Below are positions 42,918-52,199 of a stretch of DNA of 64,000 nucleotides, piece by piece. The position numbers were made by a program, and so were the translations under genes. Numbering within the stretch: the stretch's first letter is position 1; each line of letters begins with the position of its first letter. Source of the stretch: Candidatus Melainabacteria bacterium (GTDB lineage Bacteria > Cyanobacteriota > Vampirovibrionia > Vampirovibrionales > Vampirovibrionaceae); assembly GCA_902168245.1 (NCBI GenBank), contig CABHPA010000141.1:1-64000 (forward strand). Direction: 5' to 3'. The notes below the pieces were generated by a model, which had not been told where the DNA came from, searched no databases, and worked only from the letters and a program-made list of their open reading frames with translations.

Positions 42918-45900
42918 TTATACAACCGGAGGGGAAGCCTGTTCGGGTGGTTGCTTGGCGACAGCCATCGCCGCGTCGATGGCTTCCACCAGATCCTCCG
43001 CCTGGAACGGCTTGGGAACGTAGCCGTCCATACCCATGGACAGGCAACGCTCGCGATCCCCTTTCAGGGCGTTCGCGGTCAGGGCAACAATCGGGATATG
43101 CCCGCCCAGCACCTGCTCTTGCTCCCGAATAGCCCTGGTGGCTTCAAAACCATCCATCTCCGGCATCTGGATATCCATCAGGATAAGATCAAACCGGCCT
43201 TCCCGCAATTTCAGCAAGGCGTCCTGACCGTTGACCGCATGCGTCACTTCATGTCCCAGCGTTTTCAGGATGTGCATGGCCACAATCCGGTTTACTTCGT
43301 TATCCTCGGCCAGCAGAATCCGGAGCGGGACGGTTCCCGCCGCAAGACGCCGCAACGACAGGGGATCGCCAGAGGAGAACTCGTCGTCGCCGGGCGTCAA
43401 GGCAAACAGATCATACAGGGCGTTCAGCAATTCGCTGGGACTGACCGGCTTGATCAGGGCGCGCCGAATCCCAAGCTCCCGGCAGCGCTGCGCGTCCTCC
43501 TGCCAGCCAAAAGGGGTCAGCAGAACCAGTGGGGTATCCTGAAAAGCCTCGTCATGGCGAATGCGTTTCGCCAGCATCAAGCCGTTCATATCCGGCATAT
43601 CGGCATCCAGAATCACCAGCCGGAACTCCGCATGGGCTTGCCACGCGCAATTCAGGGCCGCCAGGGCTTCTACCGCGTTATTGGCCACGGTGGGCTTCAT
43701 TTTCCAGGCGTGGAGCAGCTCTTCCATAATCGCCAGGCTGGTGGGGTTGTCATCCACCACCAGCACCGGCATACCGCGCAACGCGCCCAGACCCAATGTT
43801 CCGACAGGAAGGGCGGCATTCGGGGAGGAGGAATCGCCCTGAAGCCCCAATCGCACCGTAAAATGGAAGGTACTGCCCTCTTGCGGGCGACTCTCTATCC
43901 AGAGTTTCCCCTGCATCATTTCCACCAGGGACTTGCTAATGCTAAGGCCCAGGCCGGTGCCGCCAAACTTTCGACTGGTGGAGCCGTCCGCCTGTATGAA
44001 TGCCTCAAACACCCTGGCCTGTTGCTCCTCGCTCATGCCAATGCCGGTATCCCGCACCATAAAATGCAGGGTCACATCGCTCTCTTCGGCGGAAACCAGT
44101 TCCACATCCAGGCAGATCTCGCCCTGTTCGGTAAACTTGAGCGCGTTGCCCACCAGGTTGATCAGGATTTGCCGCAAGCGGTTAAGATCTCCCACCAGCC
44201 GATCCGGCACATCAGGGCGCACCCGAAACAGCAATTCCAGGTTTCGCTGGAAGGCTTTCTGGCTGAACAGGTTCATGGTCTCAGCCATGCTGTCTCGGAA
44301 ATCGAACGGGTACGGCTCCAACTCCATCTTTCCGGCCTCAATTTTGGACAGGTCGAGAATGTCGTTAATCACCCGCAGCAGGTTTACCCCTGAGCTATTC
44401 AGCATTTGCACGTATTTGCGTTGTTCCTCGCTCAGCGCGGTTTCCATTAATATATCGCTGATGCCCAGAATGCCGTTGAGCGGGGTGCGAATTTCGTGGC
44501 TCATATTCGCCAGGAATTCCGATTTCAGCCGGGAAGCGTTCCGGGCTTCCTCGTTTGCGGCCAGCAATTGCGCTTCCATGGCTTTTTGGCCAGAAATATC
44601 CTTTAGAACCCCCAGCATCCGCAGTGGCCTGCCTTCCGCGTCCCGGCGCACAATCTTGCAGCGGGACAGCACCCATTTCCACTCCCCGGTACGGGTCATC
44701 ATCCGGAATTCCAGTTCCATCCTGGGAATTCGTCCGGCAATATGCTCGTCCATCACCTCCCGCAAGCGCACAGCGTCATCGGGGTGCAATAACTGGTAAA
44801 AGGTGCGGGCGTAAGGCTCAATCTCGTGCCGCTGATAGCCCAGTATTTCACACCATCGGGAACTGTAATACACATCGTCCGTTTCCATCGCCCAGTCCCA
44901 CAGCCCCTCCTGGGCAGCCTCCAGGGCCAACTCCATCTGCTCCTTGGTTTTCCCGATCTCCGCGTTCAGCTCCCTAGCCAGGGCCAATGCCCGGTTGCGG
45001 CCAGCGTTCAGGCTCACCAGTAAGGCGCTAAGCAGGATTGTGAGCAGCACCCCGAAAAACAGGATGAGCGTAGACTGTTGACTGGCATGGCTTAACAGGA
45101 AATAGGGCGTCTTTTGCCATACCAACGTCCATTCCCGACCGGCGAATGCGAATTTTCGGGAACGCGTTTCCGGCCCGGCGATTGATTCCCGCCTGAAGGC
45201 CGGGCTGCTGAACACCAGCGTTTCGTCGGAAACCGGGCCATCGTAGACGGAAAAAGCCACTTCCGGCTTTCGGGCGGGGATAACGCCGGAAAAAATCTGG
45301 ACACCCACAAACGGCGCATACACCCAGCCCCGAAGCTCCTGGCGGCGCTGCTGAACCGTCACCGGGTGGCTGTTTTTGCGATAAATCGGGTAAAGCAACA
45401 GGAAACCCGGCTCCCGGGTACGATGCTGCACCAGTTGAATCTTGCCGCTTACCCGATCCATGCCGGTATCCCTGGCCTCTGCGGCAACGATACTGCGTTG
45501 CGCTTCGGAATTGAGATCCAGCCCGATTGCGGCCTTATTACGGGGTGCAGGCTCAATGTACTGAATCACGAAATGCTCCGGCAGGTCATGGCGAACCAGT
45601 TCTTTGGAATGAAGCGGTTTTCCACCGCTGTTGCGGGCGGTTTTCAGAAATTGCCCCAGCCCGGAAGCCGAAACCCGCGCCACGTAACCCAACCCCAGAA
45701 TACCCGGATACTGTCCCTGAAGATCCAGGGCTTGCGTGTAATCGCGCCAATCCTGGGGCGTAATGGAACTGGACGCGTATAACAAACCCGCCGCGCCATG
45801 CAGCACGGACTGATAGCCGGACAACCGATCCTCAATCCGGTTTTCGGCGTCCCGGATCAATCGCCGGAAATGGGCGTCGTTTTCCCGATCCACCTCGGCC

Positions 45901-46640
45901 CGCACCAAAAGCCAAGCCCACAGGGTACCCACGATACACCACAGCACCAGCGCCACTGAAAAAATGGGCCATAACCGCTGACGACGCTCAAAATAAAGGT
46001 AGTTTTCCTGGTTGCGATCCGGTTGATAGATGGTCAGCAACAGTCCGCCCACCATCATGACCCCCATGCTGTCCCCGAACCACCAGGTCGTCCAGGTATC
46101 CAGCACGGCGGAGTACGGAATGGCCCCTCCCGCCAGCAGGCTGCCTACCCCAAAGCTGGCCGCCAGCAGGCAGGCCAGCGGCCCGGCCAGCAAAAGGCTT
46201 TTCAGCACGGCATCCATCCGCCAGCCGGTTTGTTTGTAAACGCCGCAGCAACGAACCAGCCACGCGCCCAGAAGCCCCTGCAAGGTAGATCCAGTGGCGA
46301 TGCCCACGCAAACCAGCATCGCCGTTGGGCTGAGGGTATGCGACTGCTGGTAGAAAAACCAGTTGTTAAACAGGAACGAACCCAGCCAGATGGCCGGAAA
46401 ATACCGATAACCCAACACCAGCGCAATGCCCAGCGCGATGCCCGCAGGCGGCCAGAATACCGCCACGTTTCCCGGCGGGATGGCTATCAGCTTGCCGATG
46501 AGCGCGCCAGCCACCATTAGCAGGGCAAGCCCCGAAACCAGCAGCGGATATCTCAACAAGCCGTGTTTTTCGCTGGCCCTACGGGCCTGATGCATGTGAG
46601 GCATACAACACTTTGAACCTGAACAGCAATGCGGCTTCAT
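42918..46640 (-). CDS. MASE1-CHASE-PAS hybrid histidine kinase with two receiver domains
   Basis: A 1240-residue hybrid sensor kinase. Order: a Cys/His-rich N-terminus (MKPHCCSGSKCCMPHMH), MASE1 multi-helix sensor (about 30-235; VFWPPAGIALGIALV), CHASE extracytoplasmic domain (about 265-500), a membrane helix near 550, PAS (about 590-710), HisKA with FLANMSHEIRTPLNG, HATPase with VRDTGIGMSEEQ and GGTGLGLSIS, then two receivers: VLVVDDNPTS with LDADMPDMNG, and LLAEDNEVNR with LMDIQMPEMDG and a final PKPF. No HPt domain is attached, so phosphate must pass to a separate protein. Its gene neighbours give no target. Confidence 0.93.
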   Translation of the reverse strand: MKPHCCSGSKCCMPHMHQARRASEKHGLLRYPLLVSGLALLMVAGALIGKLIAIPPGNVAVFWPPAGIALGIALVLGYRYFPAIWLGSFLFNNWFFYQQSHTLSPTAMLVCVGIATGSTLQGLLGAWLVRCCGVYKQTGWRMDAVLKSLLLAGPLACLLAASFGVGSLLAGGAIPYSAVLDTWTTWWFGDSMGVMMVGGLLLTIYQPDRNQENYLYFERRQRLWPIFSVALVLWCIVGTLWAWLLVRAEVDRENDAHFRRLIRDAENRIEDRLSGYQSVLHGAAGLLYASSSITPQDWRDYTQALDLQGQYPGILGLGYVARVSASGLGQFLKTARNSGGKPLHSKELVRHDLPEHFVIQYIEPAPRNKAAIGLDLNSEAQRSIVAAEARDTGMDRVSGKIQLVQHRTREPGFLLLYPIYRKNSHPVTVQQRRQELRGWVYAPFVGVQIFSGVIPARKPEVAFSVYDGPVSDETLVFSSPAFRRESIAGPETRSRKFAFAGREWTLVWQKTPYFLLSHASQQSTLILFFGVLLTILLSALLVSLNAGRNRALALARELNAEIGKTKEQMELALEAAQEGLWDWAMETDDVYYSSRWCEILGYQRHEIEPYARTFYQLLHPDDAVRLREVMDEHIAGRIPRMELEFRMMTRTGEWKWVLSRCKIVRRDAEGRPLRMLGVLKDISGQKAMEAQLLAANEEARNASRLKSEFLANMSHEIRTPLNGILGISDILMETALSEEQRKYVQMLNSSGVNLLRVINDILDLSKIEAGKMELEPYPFDFRDSMAETMNLFSQKAFQRNLELLFRVRPDVPDRLVGDLNRLRQILINLVGNALKFTEQGEICLDVELVSAEESDVTLHFMVRDTGIGMSEEQQARVFEAFIQADGSTSRKFGGTGLGLSISKSLVEMMQGKLWIESRPQEGSTFHFTVRLGLQGDSSSPNAALPVGTLGLGALRGMPVLVVDDNPTSLAIMEELLHAWKMKPTVANNAVEALAALNCAWQAHAEFRLVILDADMPDMNGLMLAKRIRHDEAFQDTPLVLLTPFGWQEDAQRCRELGIRRALIKPVSPSELLNALYDLFALTPGDDEFSSGDPLSLRRLAAGTVPLRILLAEDNEVNRIVAMHILKTLGHEVTHAVNGQDALLKLREGRFDLILMDIQMPEMDGFEATRAIREQEQVLGGHIPIVALTANALKGDRERCLSMGMDGYVPKPFQAEDLVEAIDAAMAVAKQPPEQASPPVV

Positions 46641-46790
46641 TCCCTTATATCAAGAGACAAAGATCTCCCACATTCCAGTATATCGGATTTCAATCGGCAG
46701 AGGACAAGAAAGCCCCCTCCCATCAAACGCGACAGGGGTAACTTGAACGCCAGCAGTGGGAAGTAGGCCGGTTGACCGTTGCCACCCCTG

Positions 46791-49700
46791 CTAGCCCGAA
46801 GCCCGGTTGAGATATTCCGGCCCCGAATCCTGTCGGTAGGGATGCTCCCCGGCGTAAAAATCCACCAGAACGCCCTGGTATTCCAGCAGGAGCTGGCGGC
46901 AGACAATTCCGCGCCTGCCAATTTCCAGGGCGATATCCTGGGCGCGCCACTGGGTCGCAATCACAATCACGTCCACGGGCTGCTCTTGCAGGGCTTGGGG
47001 AGAACGAATCAACTGGCCGGTTCCCGGCACGTAGGTACCCAGCTTGGCCGCGTCGGAATCGACCACCACCGGAAACCGGGCGGCATCTACCCCGTAGCGG
47101 TTAATAAAGGTGGCCGCCTTGCCCGTACCGCCCCAAATGGCGATTTGATTCCCACTGGCAGCAAGCGCGTCCAGTTGTTCGCGCATTTTAATGTCCACTT
47201 CCTGCGCCTTGGTGAAAAAGGCGATCGATTCGTTGGTGGTTTTGCGGCCCGCGTCATGAATACCCATGCGGGCATAGCCGTACACCACCTCATCCTCGTA
47301 GCCGCGCGCCAGCACGTCCACGCGGGCATGGCTGCGGGTCAGCAACCGGCGCAGCGATTCGCTGGTAAAATGCGAATTGTGTTCGTAGAAAAAGTCCACG
47401 GTGCGCCCGCTCTCAAACACCCGATCGATGCAAGGCACTTCCAGAAACAGATCGGTTTGCAGCCCTTCCCATTCCGCCGAGAACGACAACGCCTGAATGA
47501 AACCCAGCGGGTTTTCCAGATGCTCCAGCATGTGTCGACAGATAATCAGGTCGGGCTTGAACTGGCCCATGTGAACCGCCGGGTCGAACAGTTCCGGGTA
47601 AAACGCCACCAGCCCATCCGTGGTATCCAGCGCGCCGCTGGGATCAAAGGCAATGTAGCGTCCCTGCGGGCGAAGGGATGCGATGGCCTTTAAAAAATGG
47701 CCGTCCCCGGCGCCGATTTCAATCACCACGGGCTTGGCGGGCAAGCGATCCAGAATGAGCCGATGAGTGATTTGCAAGTGATCCTGCCACAGCGCACCCT
47801 GGTTGTACATGAGGTTGGGCTTATCGCTGTAAGGCACATTGCTGTAACTGAAATCTTGGTTGTACACATGGCCGCAATCCACGCAGCGCACAAAATTCAG
47901 CGGCAGTTTTTCCATAGCCTGGGCCTGCTCGGCGCTTTTAGGCCAGGCCAGGGTGGTTAACGGCGCCTGACCGCCATGGTAGAAAGAGACCGCCACATGA
48001 TGCCCGCAGGCCGGGCAAGGCGCTTGCTGCAACAGGTTTTTCAACGGCAATTTTTTCTCCCTCAGAAATGCGATGGGTTCGGGCATAAGCGCCTCCTTTG
48101 AATTGGCCCCCTCAAGGGCTTGCAGGAAAAATGCCTCCAGTTCCCGAATCAGGGCTTGATCCTCGTACAGAACCGGGCAGTGCGTCAAAATCTGTTCATG
48201 GGCCTGCTGCCGCTCATGCGGGTTGATACCCAGGCGAACCGCCATGTTGATGTAATCCTCGGCGGAATTCGCAATGTATTGCGTGAGTTCCATTTTCCGG
48301 TAGCAACCCGCCGTAACCCGACTCCGCATAAACGCGCCGGGCCAGGTAATAATGGGAACGCCCAACGAAAACGCCTCGTAAGTGGTGTTGCCGCCACCAA
48401 AATGCAACGGGTCCAGCATCACGTCCGCGCAGGCCAGCAAGTCAAAAAACCGTTGGGAATCCAATCGAGGCAGTAGCAGCACCCGTTCCATGCAATCCGG
48501 CATGATCCGTTGCAGGCGTTGCAGCAATTGCAGGTTCACCTCACTGGCGTAATGGCTCAACAGTACCAGTACGCCTTGGGCGTCCCGCTCCAGAATGCCT
48601 TTGAGAATCCCATCAAAATCGGGATGAAACTTGAACAGCGATTGCGGACACAGGTACACGTGCGCCTCTTCCCCAATGCCGAACGCCGCCCGATCAGCTT
48701 GAGGCGCAGCGGGCTTGGGCCGGTAATAATAAGTGGGCAGGTTCTCCAGGCAGATTAACCGCTCGCTGTAATCGGCCTGCGAACCCTCCGGTTCAATCAA
48801 CCGGCTGGACAAAAAATAATCCATAGTTGAAAGCCCGGTAGTAACCGGATGTCCCCAGGTCACGCACTGCACCTGGGCCAGTCTTATGGCGGCCAGGCAA
48901 TAGGTGGTAATATTCATGCCGATATCGGCGTACAACAGAAGATCCGGCGCGGCCTCGGCAATCATGCGGGCGGCGGCCTCAATATTGTCGGAAGGCAAAA
49001 TGACGAAGCGATCGTCGGGCTGTTCGGAGCCGTCCGGCAAATAGGCGTATTCCCGGCCCACCGAAAAGGCGATCACCTCAAACCGCTCGCGCGAAAGGTG
49101 CTGGATAATGCCCTGCATAAACTTGCCCACCGTGTGGGACGGGGTCAGATAGCGGGAAACAATGCCAATTCTGGGCTTGGCATTGGTTGTTTCCGGCAGG
49201 ACGGGGGCAGGTGGTAACAACTTTTTCACGATTTCGCCCACTTGGGTCAGCAAGGCGCGATCGGGAAGCGCCTGGTACGCCAGATAAAACGTGCCGCCAT
49301 GCAAAGCCAGCGAGGAATCTGGTTGAAGATGCCTTTGGCTCAATACGTTAATTTGAGTTTCCACTCGCTCGCGCCAGTCCGCAATCTCCTGGGTGGACTG
49401 GTACACAATCGGCAGGGTCAGCGCCTTGCTGAGCAGCAGGCTAAGATCATCCGGATTCAAGGCCAACTGGCGATCGTAAATCTCGATCGCTTCATCGGTT
49501 TTGCACTGTTGCCGGTAAATCTGGGAAAGGGCCAGCAGCGCGGGCCGGTAATCGGGCTTGAGTTTCAGTACATACTCATAACATTCCACCGCCTGCTCGA
49601 ATACCCGCAGCTTCTTGTATAACTCGCCCAGATGAAACAGGTTTTCCAGGTTCTCTTGCGGCGACGCGGCGGATTGCAAGGCCAGCGCGTAATATTGCAG

Positions 49701-50039
49701 CGCTTCCTGGTATTGCCCCAGGGCGGAAAACGAACGGGCCAACACGCCATAAATTTTTGGCTGGTTTGGGTTTAAAGCAAGGCTTTTTTGATACCACTCT
49801 ACGGCAAGTTGCGGCTGGCCTGCCTGTCGGTAAGCATTGGCCAGATGGAAGCAGGCATCCGGGTCATCCGGCTGCCTGGCCGCTAAACGCCGATAATGGG
49901 CAATGGAGGCTTCCAGGGCGGCAATTTCCGCAGCGGCTTTTGAAGCGGGCGGCGAAAAACCCTGAAACGGGACGCCCGGTTCAGTCCGGTGTCCCTGGGC
50001 ATGGCTGGAAAGGGGATTCCCGAAGGCTGGGTGCGTCAT
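46791..50039 (-). CDS. TPR / OGT-like glycosyltransferase / SAM methyltransferase fusion
   Basis: A 1082-residue three-part protein. Residues 45-205 are TPR repeats. Residues 288-640 are a GT41 SPINDLY-type domain (VQCVTWGHPVTTGLSTMDYF, LFKFHPDFDGIL, LDPLHFGGGNTTYEAFSLG). Residues 655-1082 are a complete NovU/TylCIII-type methyltransferase: zinc cysteines C675, C678, C719 and C722, the SAM loop EIGAGDGHFL (774-783), CRHMLEHLENP, and a C-terminal Rossmann-like domain with IWGGTGKAATFINRYG. Such methyltransferases act on nucleotide-linked deoxysugars. Codon 652 is an ATG preceded by a perfect Shine-Dalgarno sequence, so a free methyltransferase of 431 residues may also be made. It is a paralogue of the gene at 26313-28496. 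Confidence 0.88.
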   Translation of the reverse strand: MTHPAFGNPLSSHAQGHRTEPGVPFQGFSPPASKAAAEIAALEASIAHYRRLAARQPDDPDACFHLANAYRQAGQPQLAVEWYQKSLALNPNQPKIYGVLARSFSALGQYQEALQYYALALQSAASPQENLENLFHLGELYKKLRVFEQAVECYEYVLKLKPDYRPALLALSQIYRQQCKTDEAIEIYDRQLALNPDDLSLLLSKALTLPIVYQSTQEIADWRERVETQINVLSQRHLQPDSSLALHGGTFYLAYQALPDRALLTQVGEIVKKLLPPAPVLPETTNAKPRIGIVSRYLTPSHTVGKFMQGIIQHLSRERFEVIAFSVGREYAYLPDGSEQPDDRFVILPSDNIEAAARMIAEAAPDLLLYADIGMNITTYCLAAIRLAQVQCVTWGHPVTTGLSTMDYFLSSRLIEPEGSQADYSERLICLENLPTYYYRPKPAAPQADRAAFGIGEEAHVYLCPQSLFKFHPDFDGILKGILERDAQGVLVLLSHYASEVNLQLLQRLQRIMPDCMERVLLLPRLDSQRFFDLLACADVMLDPLHFGGGNTTYEAFSLGVPIITWPGAFMRSRVTAGCYRKMELTQYIANSAEDYINMAVRLGINPHERQQAHEQILTHCPVLYEDQALIRELEAFFLQALEGANSKEALMPEPIAFLREKKLPLKNLLQQAPCPACGHHVAVSFYHGGQAPLTTLAWPKSAEQAQAMEKLPLNFVRCVDCGHVYNQDFSYSNVPYSDKPNLMYNQGALWQDHLQITHRLILDRLPAKPVVIEIGAGDGHFLKAIASLRPQGRYIAFDPSGALDTTDGLVAFYPELFDPAVHMGQFKPDLIICRHMLEHLENPLGFIQALSFSAEWEGLQTDLFLEVPCIDRVFESGRTVDFFYEHNSHFTSESLRRLLTRSHARVDVLARGYEDEVVYGYARMGIHDAGRKTTNESIAFFTKAQEVDIKMREQLDALAASGNQIAIWGGTGKAATFINRYGVDAARFPVVVDSDAAKLGTYVPGTGQLIRSPQALQEQPVDVIVIATQWRAQDIALEIGRRGIVCRQLLLEYQGVLVDFYAGEHPYRQDSGPEYLNRASG
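48084..48099 (-). promoter_or_regulatory. Internal ribosome binding site and start codon at the fusion junction
   Basis: Minus strand: AAAGGAGG (48099-48092), five bases, then ATG (48086-48084), in frame with the long gene at codon 652. It falls exactly between the glycosyltransferase and methyltransferase domains. Confidence 0.75.
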
Positions 50040-50170
50040 CTGGCAAATCCGCTACCGCATCGGCAGAAATTGAGGAACTCCCTTTCATGGAACCAGCTTT
50101 TGCGTCCAACCGCCTGCTGCAAATGGTGGACTTCACGCTTGGCTGGAAGCGATTTTGCGAGATCAGGCGC

Positions 50171-50980
50171 TTAAAACACAACTACCAGCTTAAAGGCCGC
50201 CAGCAACAACACAAATGCCAGTAAGCGCCTCAGGGTCAGGCTGGAAAAACGAGTGGCCCCCAGATACGCGCCCAGCCACCCGCCCACGGCGGCGGCGGCC
50301 AGCAAAGGCAACAGGTTGCCCACCACCAGGTTGTGGCTGACGAAACGTCCCAGCAAACCCGAAATGGCGTTAACCACGATAAACAGGGCCGCCGTGGCGG
50401 AAGTTTTCCGCACATCCGCCCAGCGCATCAACAGCATTAACGGACTCAGGAAAATACCGCCCCCCACGCCCACCATGCCGGATAACAGGCCAATGCCCGC
50501 ACCGGCGGGAAGCGATGCTGTGAACGGCACTTTCCGTCCCTGGCTCAAGGCGTCCTGACCCAAGGTATCTTCGGTCGGCTTGCCGGGCGACCAGGATAGC
50601 CGGATGGCCGCAAACAACAACGTCAATGCCAGCAGCAGGGAATAGGCATGCGGCGGGATTTTCATCAGCCCTCCCACGAAGGCCGCTGGAATAGAGGCGA
50701 GCATAAACGGCCAGGTCAGCGCCCAGGAAAAATGTCGGCTTCGGAAATAAGCGTAAAACGACAGGCCCGCGACCAGAATATTCAGAATCAGGGCGGTGCT
50801 GACCATTTCCGGGCGGGAAAAACCGAAAAACGACAACACGGCCAGGTAGCCGGACGCGCCGCCATGCCCCACTGATGCGTACAAAAAAGCCACCACAAAC
50901 ACCAGCAGCGCAATCAGCGCCGTATCTGGGGAAAGGCTGGAAACCGGCGGAACGGCCAATAACACGTCAGTCAAAAGCAC
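50171..50980 (-). CDS. TauE/SafE-family transporter
   Basis: A 269-residue protein with about eight membrane helices in two repeats. Each repeat carries a glycine-rich signature: FLYASVGHGGASGYLAVLSF near the N-terminus and GMVGVGGGIFLSPLMLL in the second half. Members move sulfite, sulfonates or related organic anions. A GTG at 50978-50980 is taken as the start, with GGAG 10 bases upstream inside the moeA end, giving a 14-base overlap with moeA. The position suggests sulfur or oxyanion transport linked to cofactor synthesis (molybdopterin needs sulfur), but the substrate is unknown. Confidence 0.85.
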   Translation of the reverse strand: MLLTDVLLAVPPVSSLSPDTALIALLVFVVAFLYASVGHGGASGYLAVLSFFGFSRPEMVSTALILNILVAGLSFYAYFRSRHFSWALTWPFMLASIPAAFVGGLMKIPPHAYSLLLALTLLFAAIRLSWSPGKPTEDTLGQDALSQGRKVPFTASLPAGAGIGLLSGMVGVGGGIFLSPLMLLMRWADVRKTSATAALFIVVNAISGLLGRFVSHNLVVGNLLPLLAAAAVGGWLGAYLGATRFSSLTLRRLLAFVLLLAAFKLVVVF

Positions 50981-52199
50981 GGGGCATCCACTCCAGTAAG
51001 TCAATGTCAACCAGTTGCCCGGCCTTCAGGTATTCCGCGTCCACCGGAAAATCAATCAGACAATTGGCCACAGCCAGCCCACCCAGCATGTGGGAATCCT
51101 GACCCACCGAGGGAGTTACCGTAAAATCAGCACCGTTCGTCGTCAAATGGGCGCGCACAAATTCCTGTCGGCCCGCTCTTTTTCGCAAATCCCGCGTCAG
51201 GCTAGCACGCATGCGGGCTGGCTCCGTCCGGGGATAACCCAGCATTTTTAGCAAGGCAGGCTGCACCAGTTGATGATACGTGACCAATGCGGACACCGGA
51301 TTACCTGGCAGGCCGAACACCAGTTTTTTTCCGGTTTTGCCAAAGTACACCGGCTTGCCCGGCTTGATGGCAATGCGCCAGAACAGGGTCTCAATGCCCA
51401 GTTGCTCGGCCACGTCCTTCACAAAATCGAACTCGCCCACCGAAATACCGCCCAGGGATATCACCACGTCGTTTTCTTTTAACGCCTTCTGAAAGGCCCG
51501 CAAGGTGGCTTTTCGCTCATCGCGGACGGAATACACCCGCGCGGCATCCAGGCCAACCGCTTGCAAGGCGGCGGACAGCGCATACGTGTTGGAATCATAA
51601 ATTTGCCCGCCTGCCAAGGGCTTGCCCGGCTGAACCAACTCGTTCCCGGTGCTGATCAGGCCCACCTTCGGCTTGCGGTACACCTTGGCGACCGCCTGGC
51701 CCAGGTTGGCCAGCAGGCCAATCACTGGCGGGGTAATTACCGTCCCGGCGGGAATGATGGATTGGCCCTTTTTAAACTCTTCCCCTTTCAGGCGAATATG
51801 CTCGCCGGGCTGGGCCGCCCGGAAAAACCGCACCATACCATCCGCGCCCTGCTCGGTGAATTCCTGCATGACCACTGCTTCCACGCTGGCCGGAACCGGC
51901 GCGCCGGTGAGGATTTTGACCGTTTCCCCGTCACGAATGGAAACTTTGCCCGAAGCGCCCGCCTGAATGGTATCCACCATTTGGAGCGTCACCGGCTTTT
52001 CCGGAGAGGCGGTCTGCAAGTCCGCAACTTTTACCCCGAAACCGTCCACCGCGGAATTGTTGAACCGGGGCAGATCAAAGGCGGCATACACCGTTTCAGC
52101 TAAAACCAGTCCCCGCAAAGTCCGAAGCGATCGACGCACAATGCCCAGGGGCTTGGCGTTTTCAAGGATGACCCGCCGGGCCTCTTCAAACGGGATCAT
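50967..52199 (-). CDS. moeA: Molybdopterin molybdenumtransferase
   Basis: A 410-residue enzyme that inserts molybdate into adenylylated molybdopterin. Typical motifs are FDLPRFNNSAVDGFGV near residue 40, VKILTGAPVPASVEAVVMQE, GLISTGNELVQPGKPLAGGQIYDSN, SLGGISVGEFDFVKD and FGLPGNPVSALVTY. The length is standard. It overlaps the moaC-moaB fusion by 4 bases and the TauE gene by 14, so the operon is tightly coupled. Confidence 0.96.
   Translation of the reverse strand: MIPFEEARRVILENAKPLGIVRRSLRTLRGLVLAETVYAAFDLPRFNNSAVDGFGVKVADLQTASPEKPVTLQMVDTIQAGASGKVSIRDGETVKILTGAPVPASVEAVVMQEFTEQGADGMVRFFRAAQPGEHIRLKGEEFKKGQSIIPAGTVITPPVIGLLANLGQAVAKVYRKPKVGLISTGNELVQPGKPLAGGQIYDSNTYALSAALQAVGLDAARVYSVRDERKATLRAFQKALKENDVVISLGGISVGEFDFVKDVAEQLGIETLFWRIAIKPGKPVYFGKTGKKLVFGLPGNPVSALVTYHQLVQPALLKMLGYPRTEPARMRASLTRDLRKRAGRQEFVRAHLTTNGADFTVTPSVGQDSHMLGGLAVANCLIDFPVDAEYLKAGQLVDIDLLEWMPRAFD

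Noticed and set aside
42501-44393. Plus-strand frame of about 630 codons opposite xdhA and the hybrid kinase
   Set aside because: Antisense to well-supported domains and without a ribosome binding site or family features.
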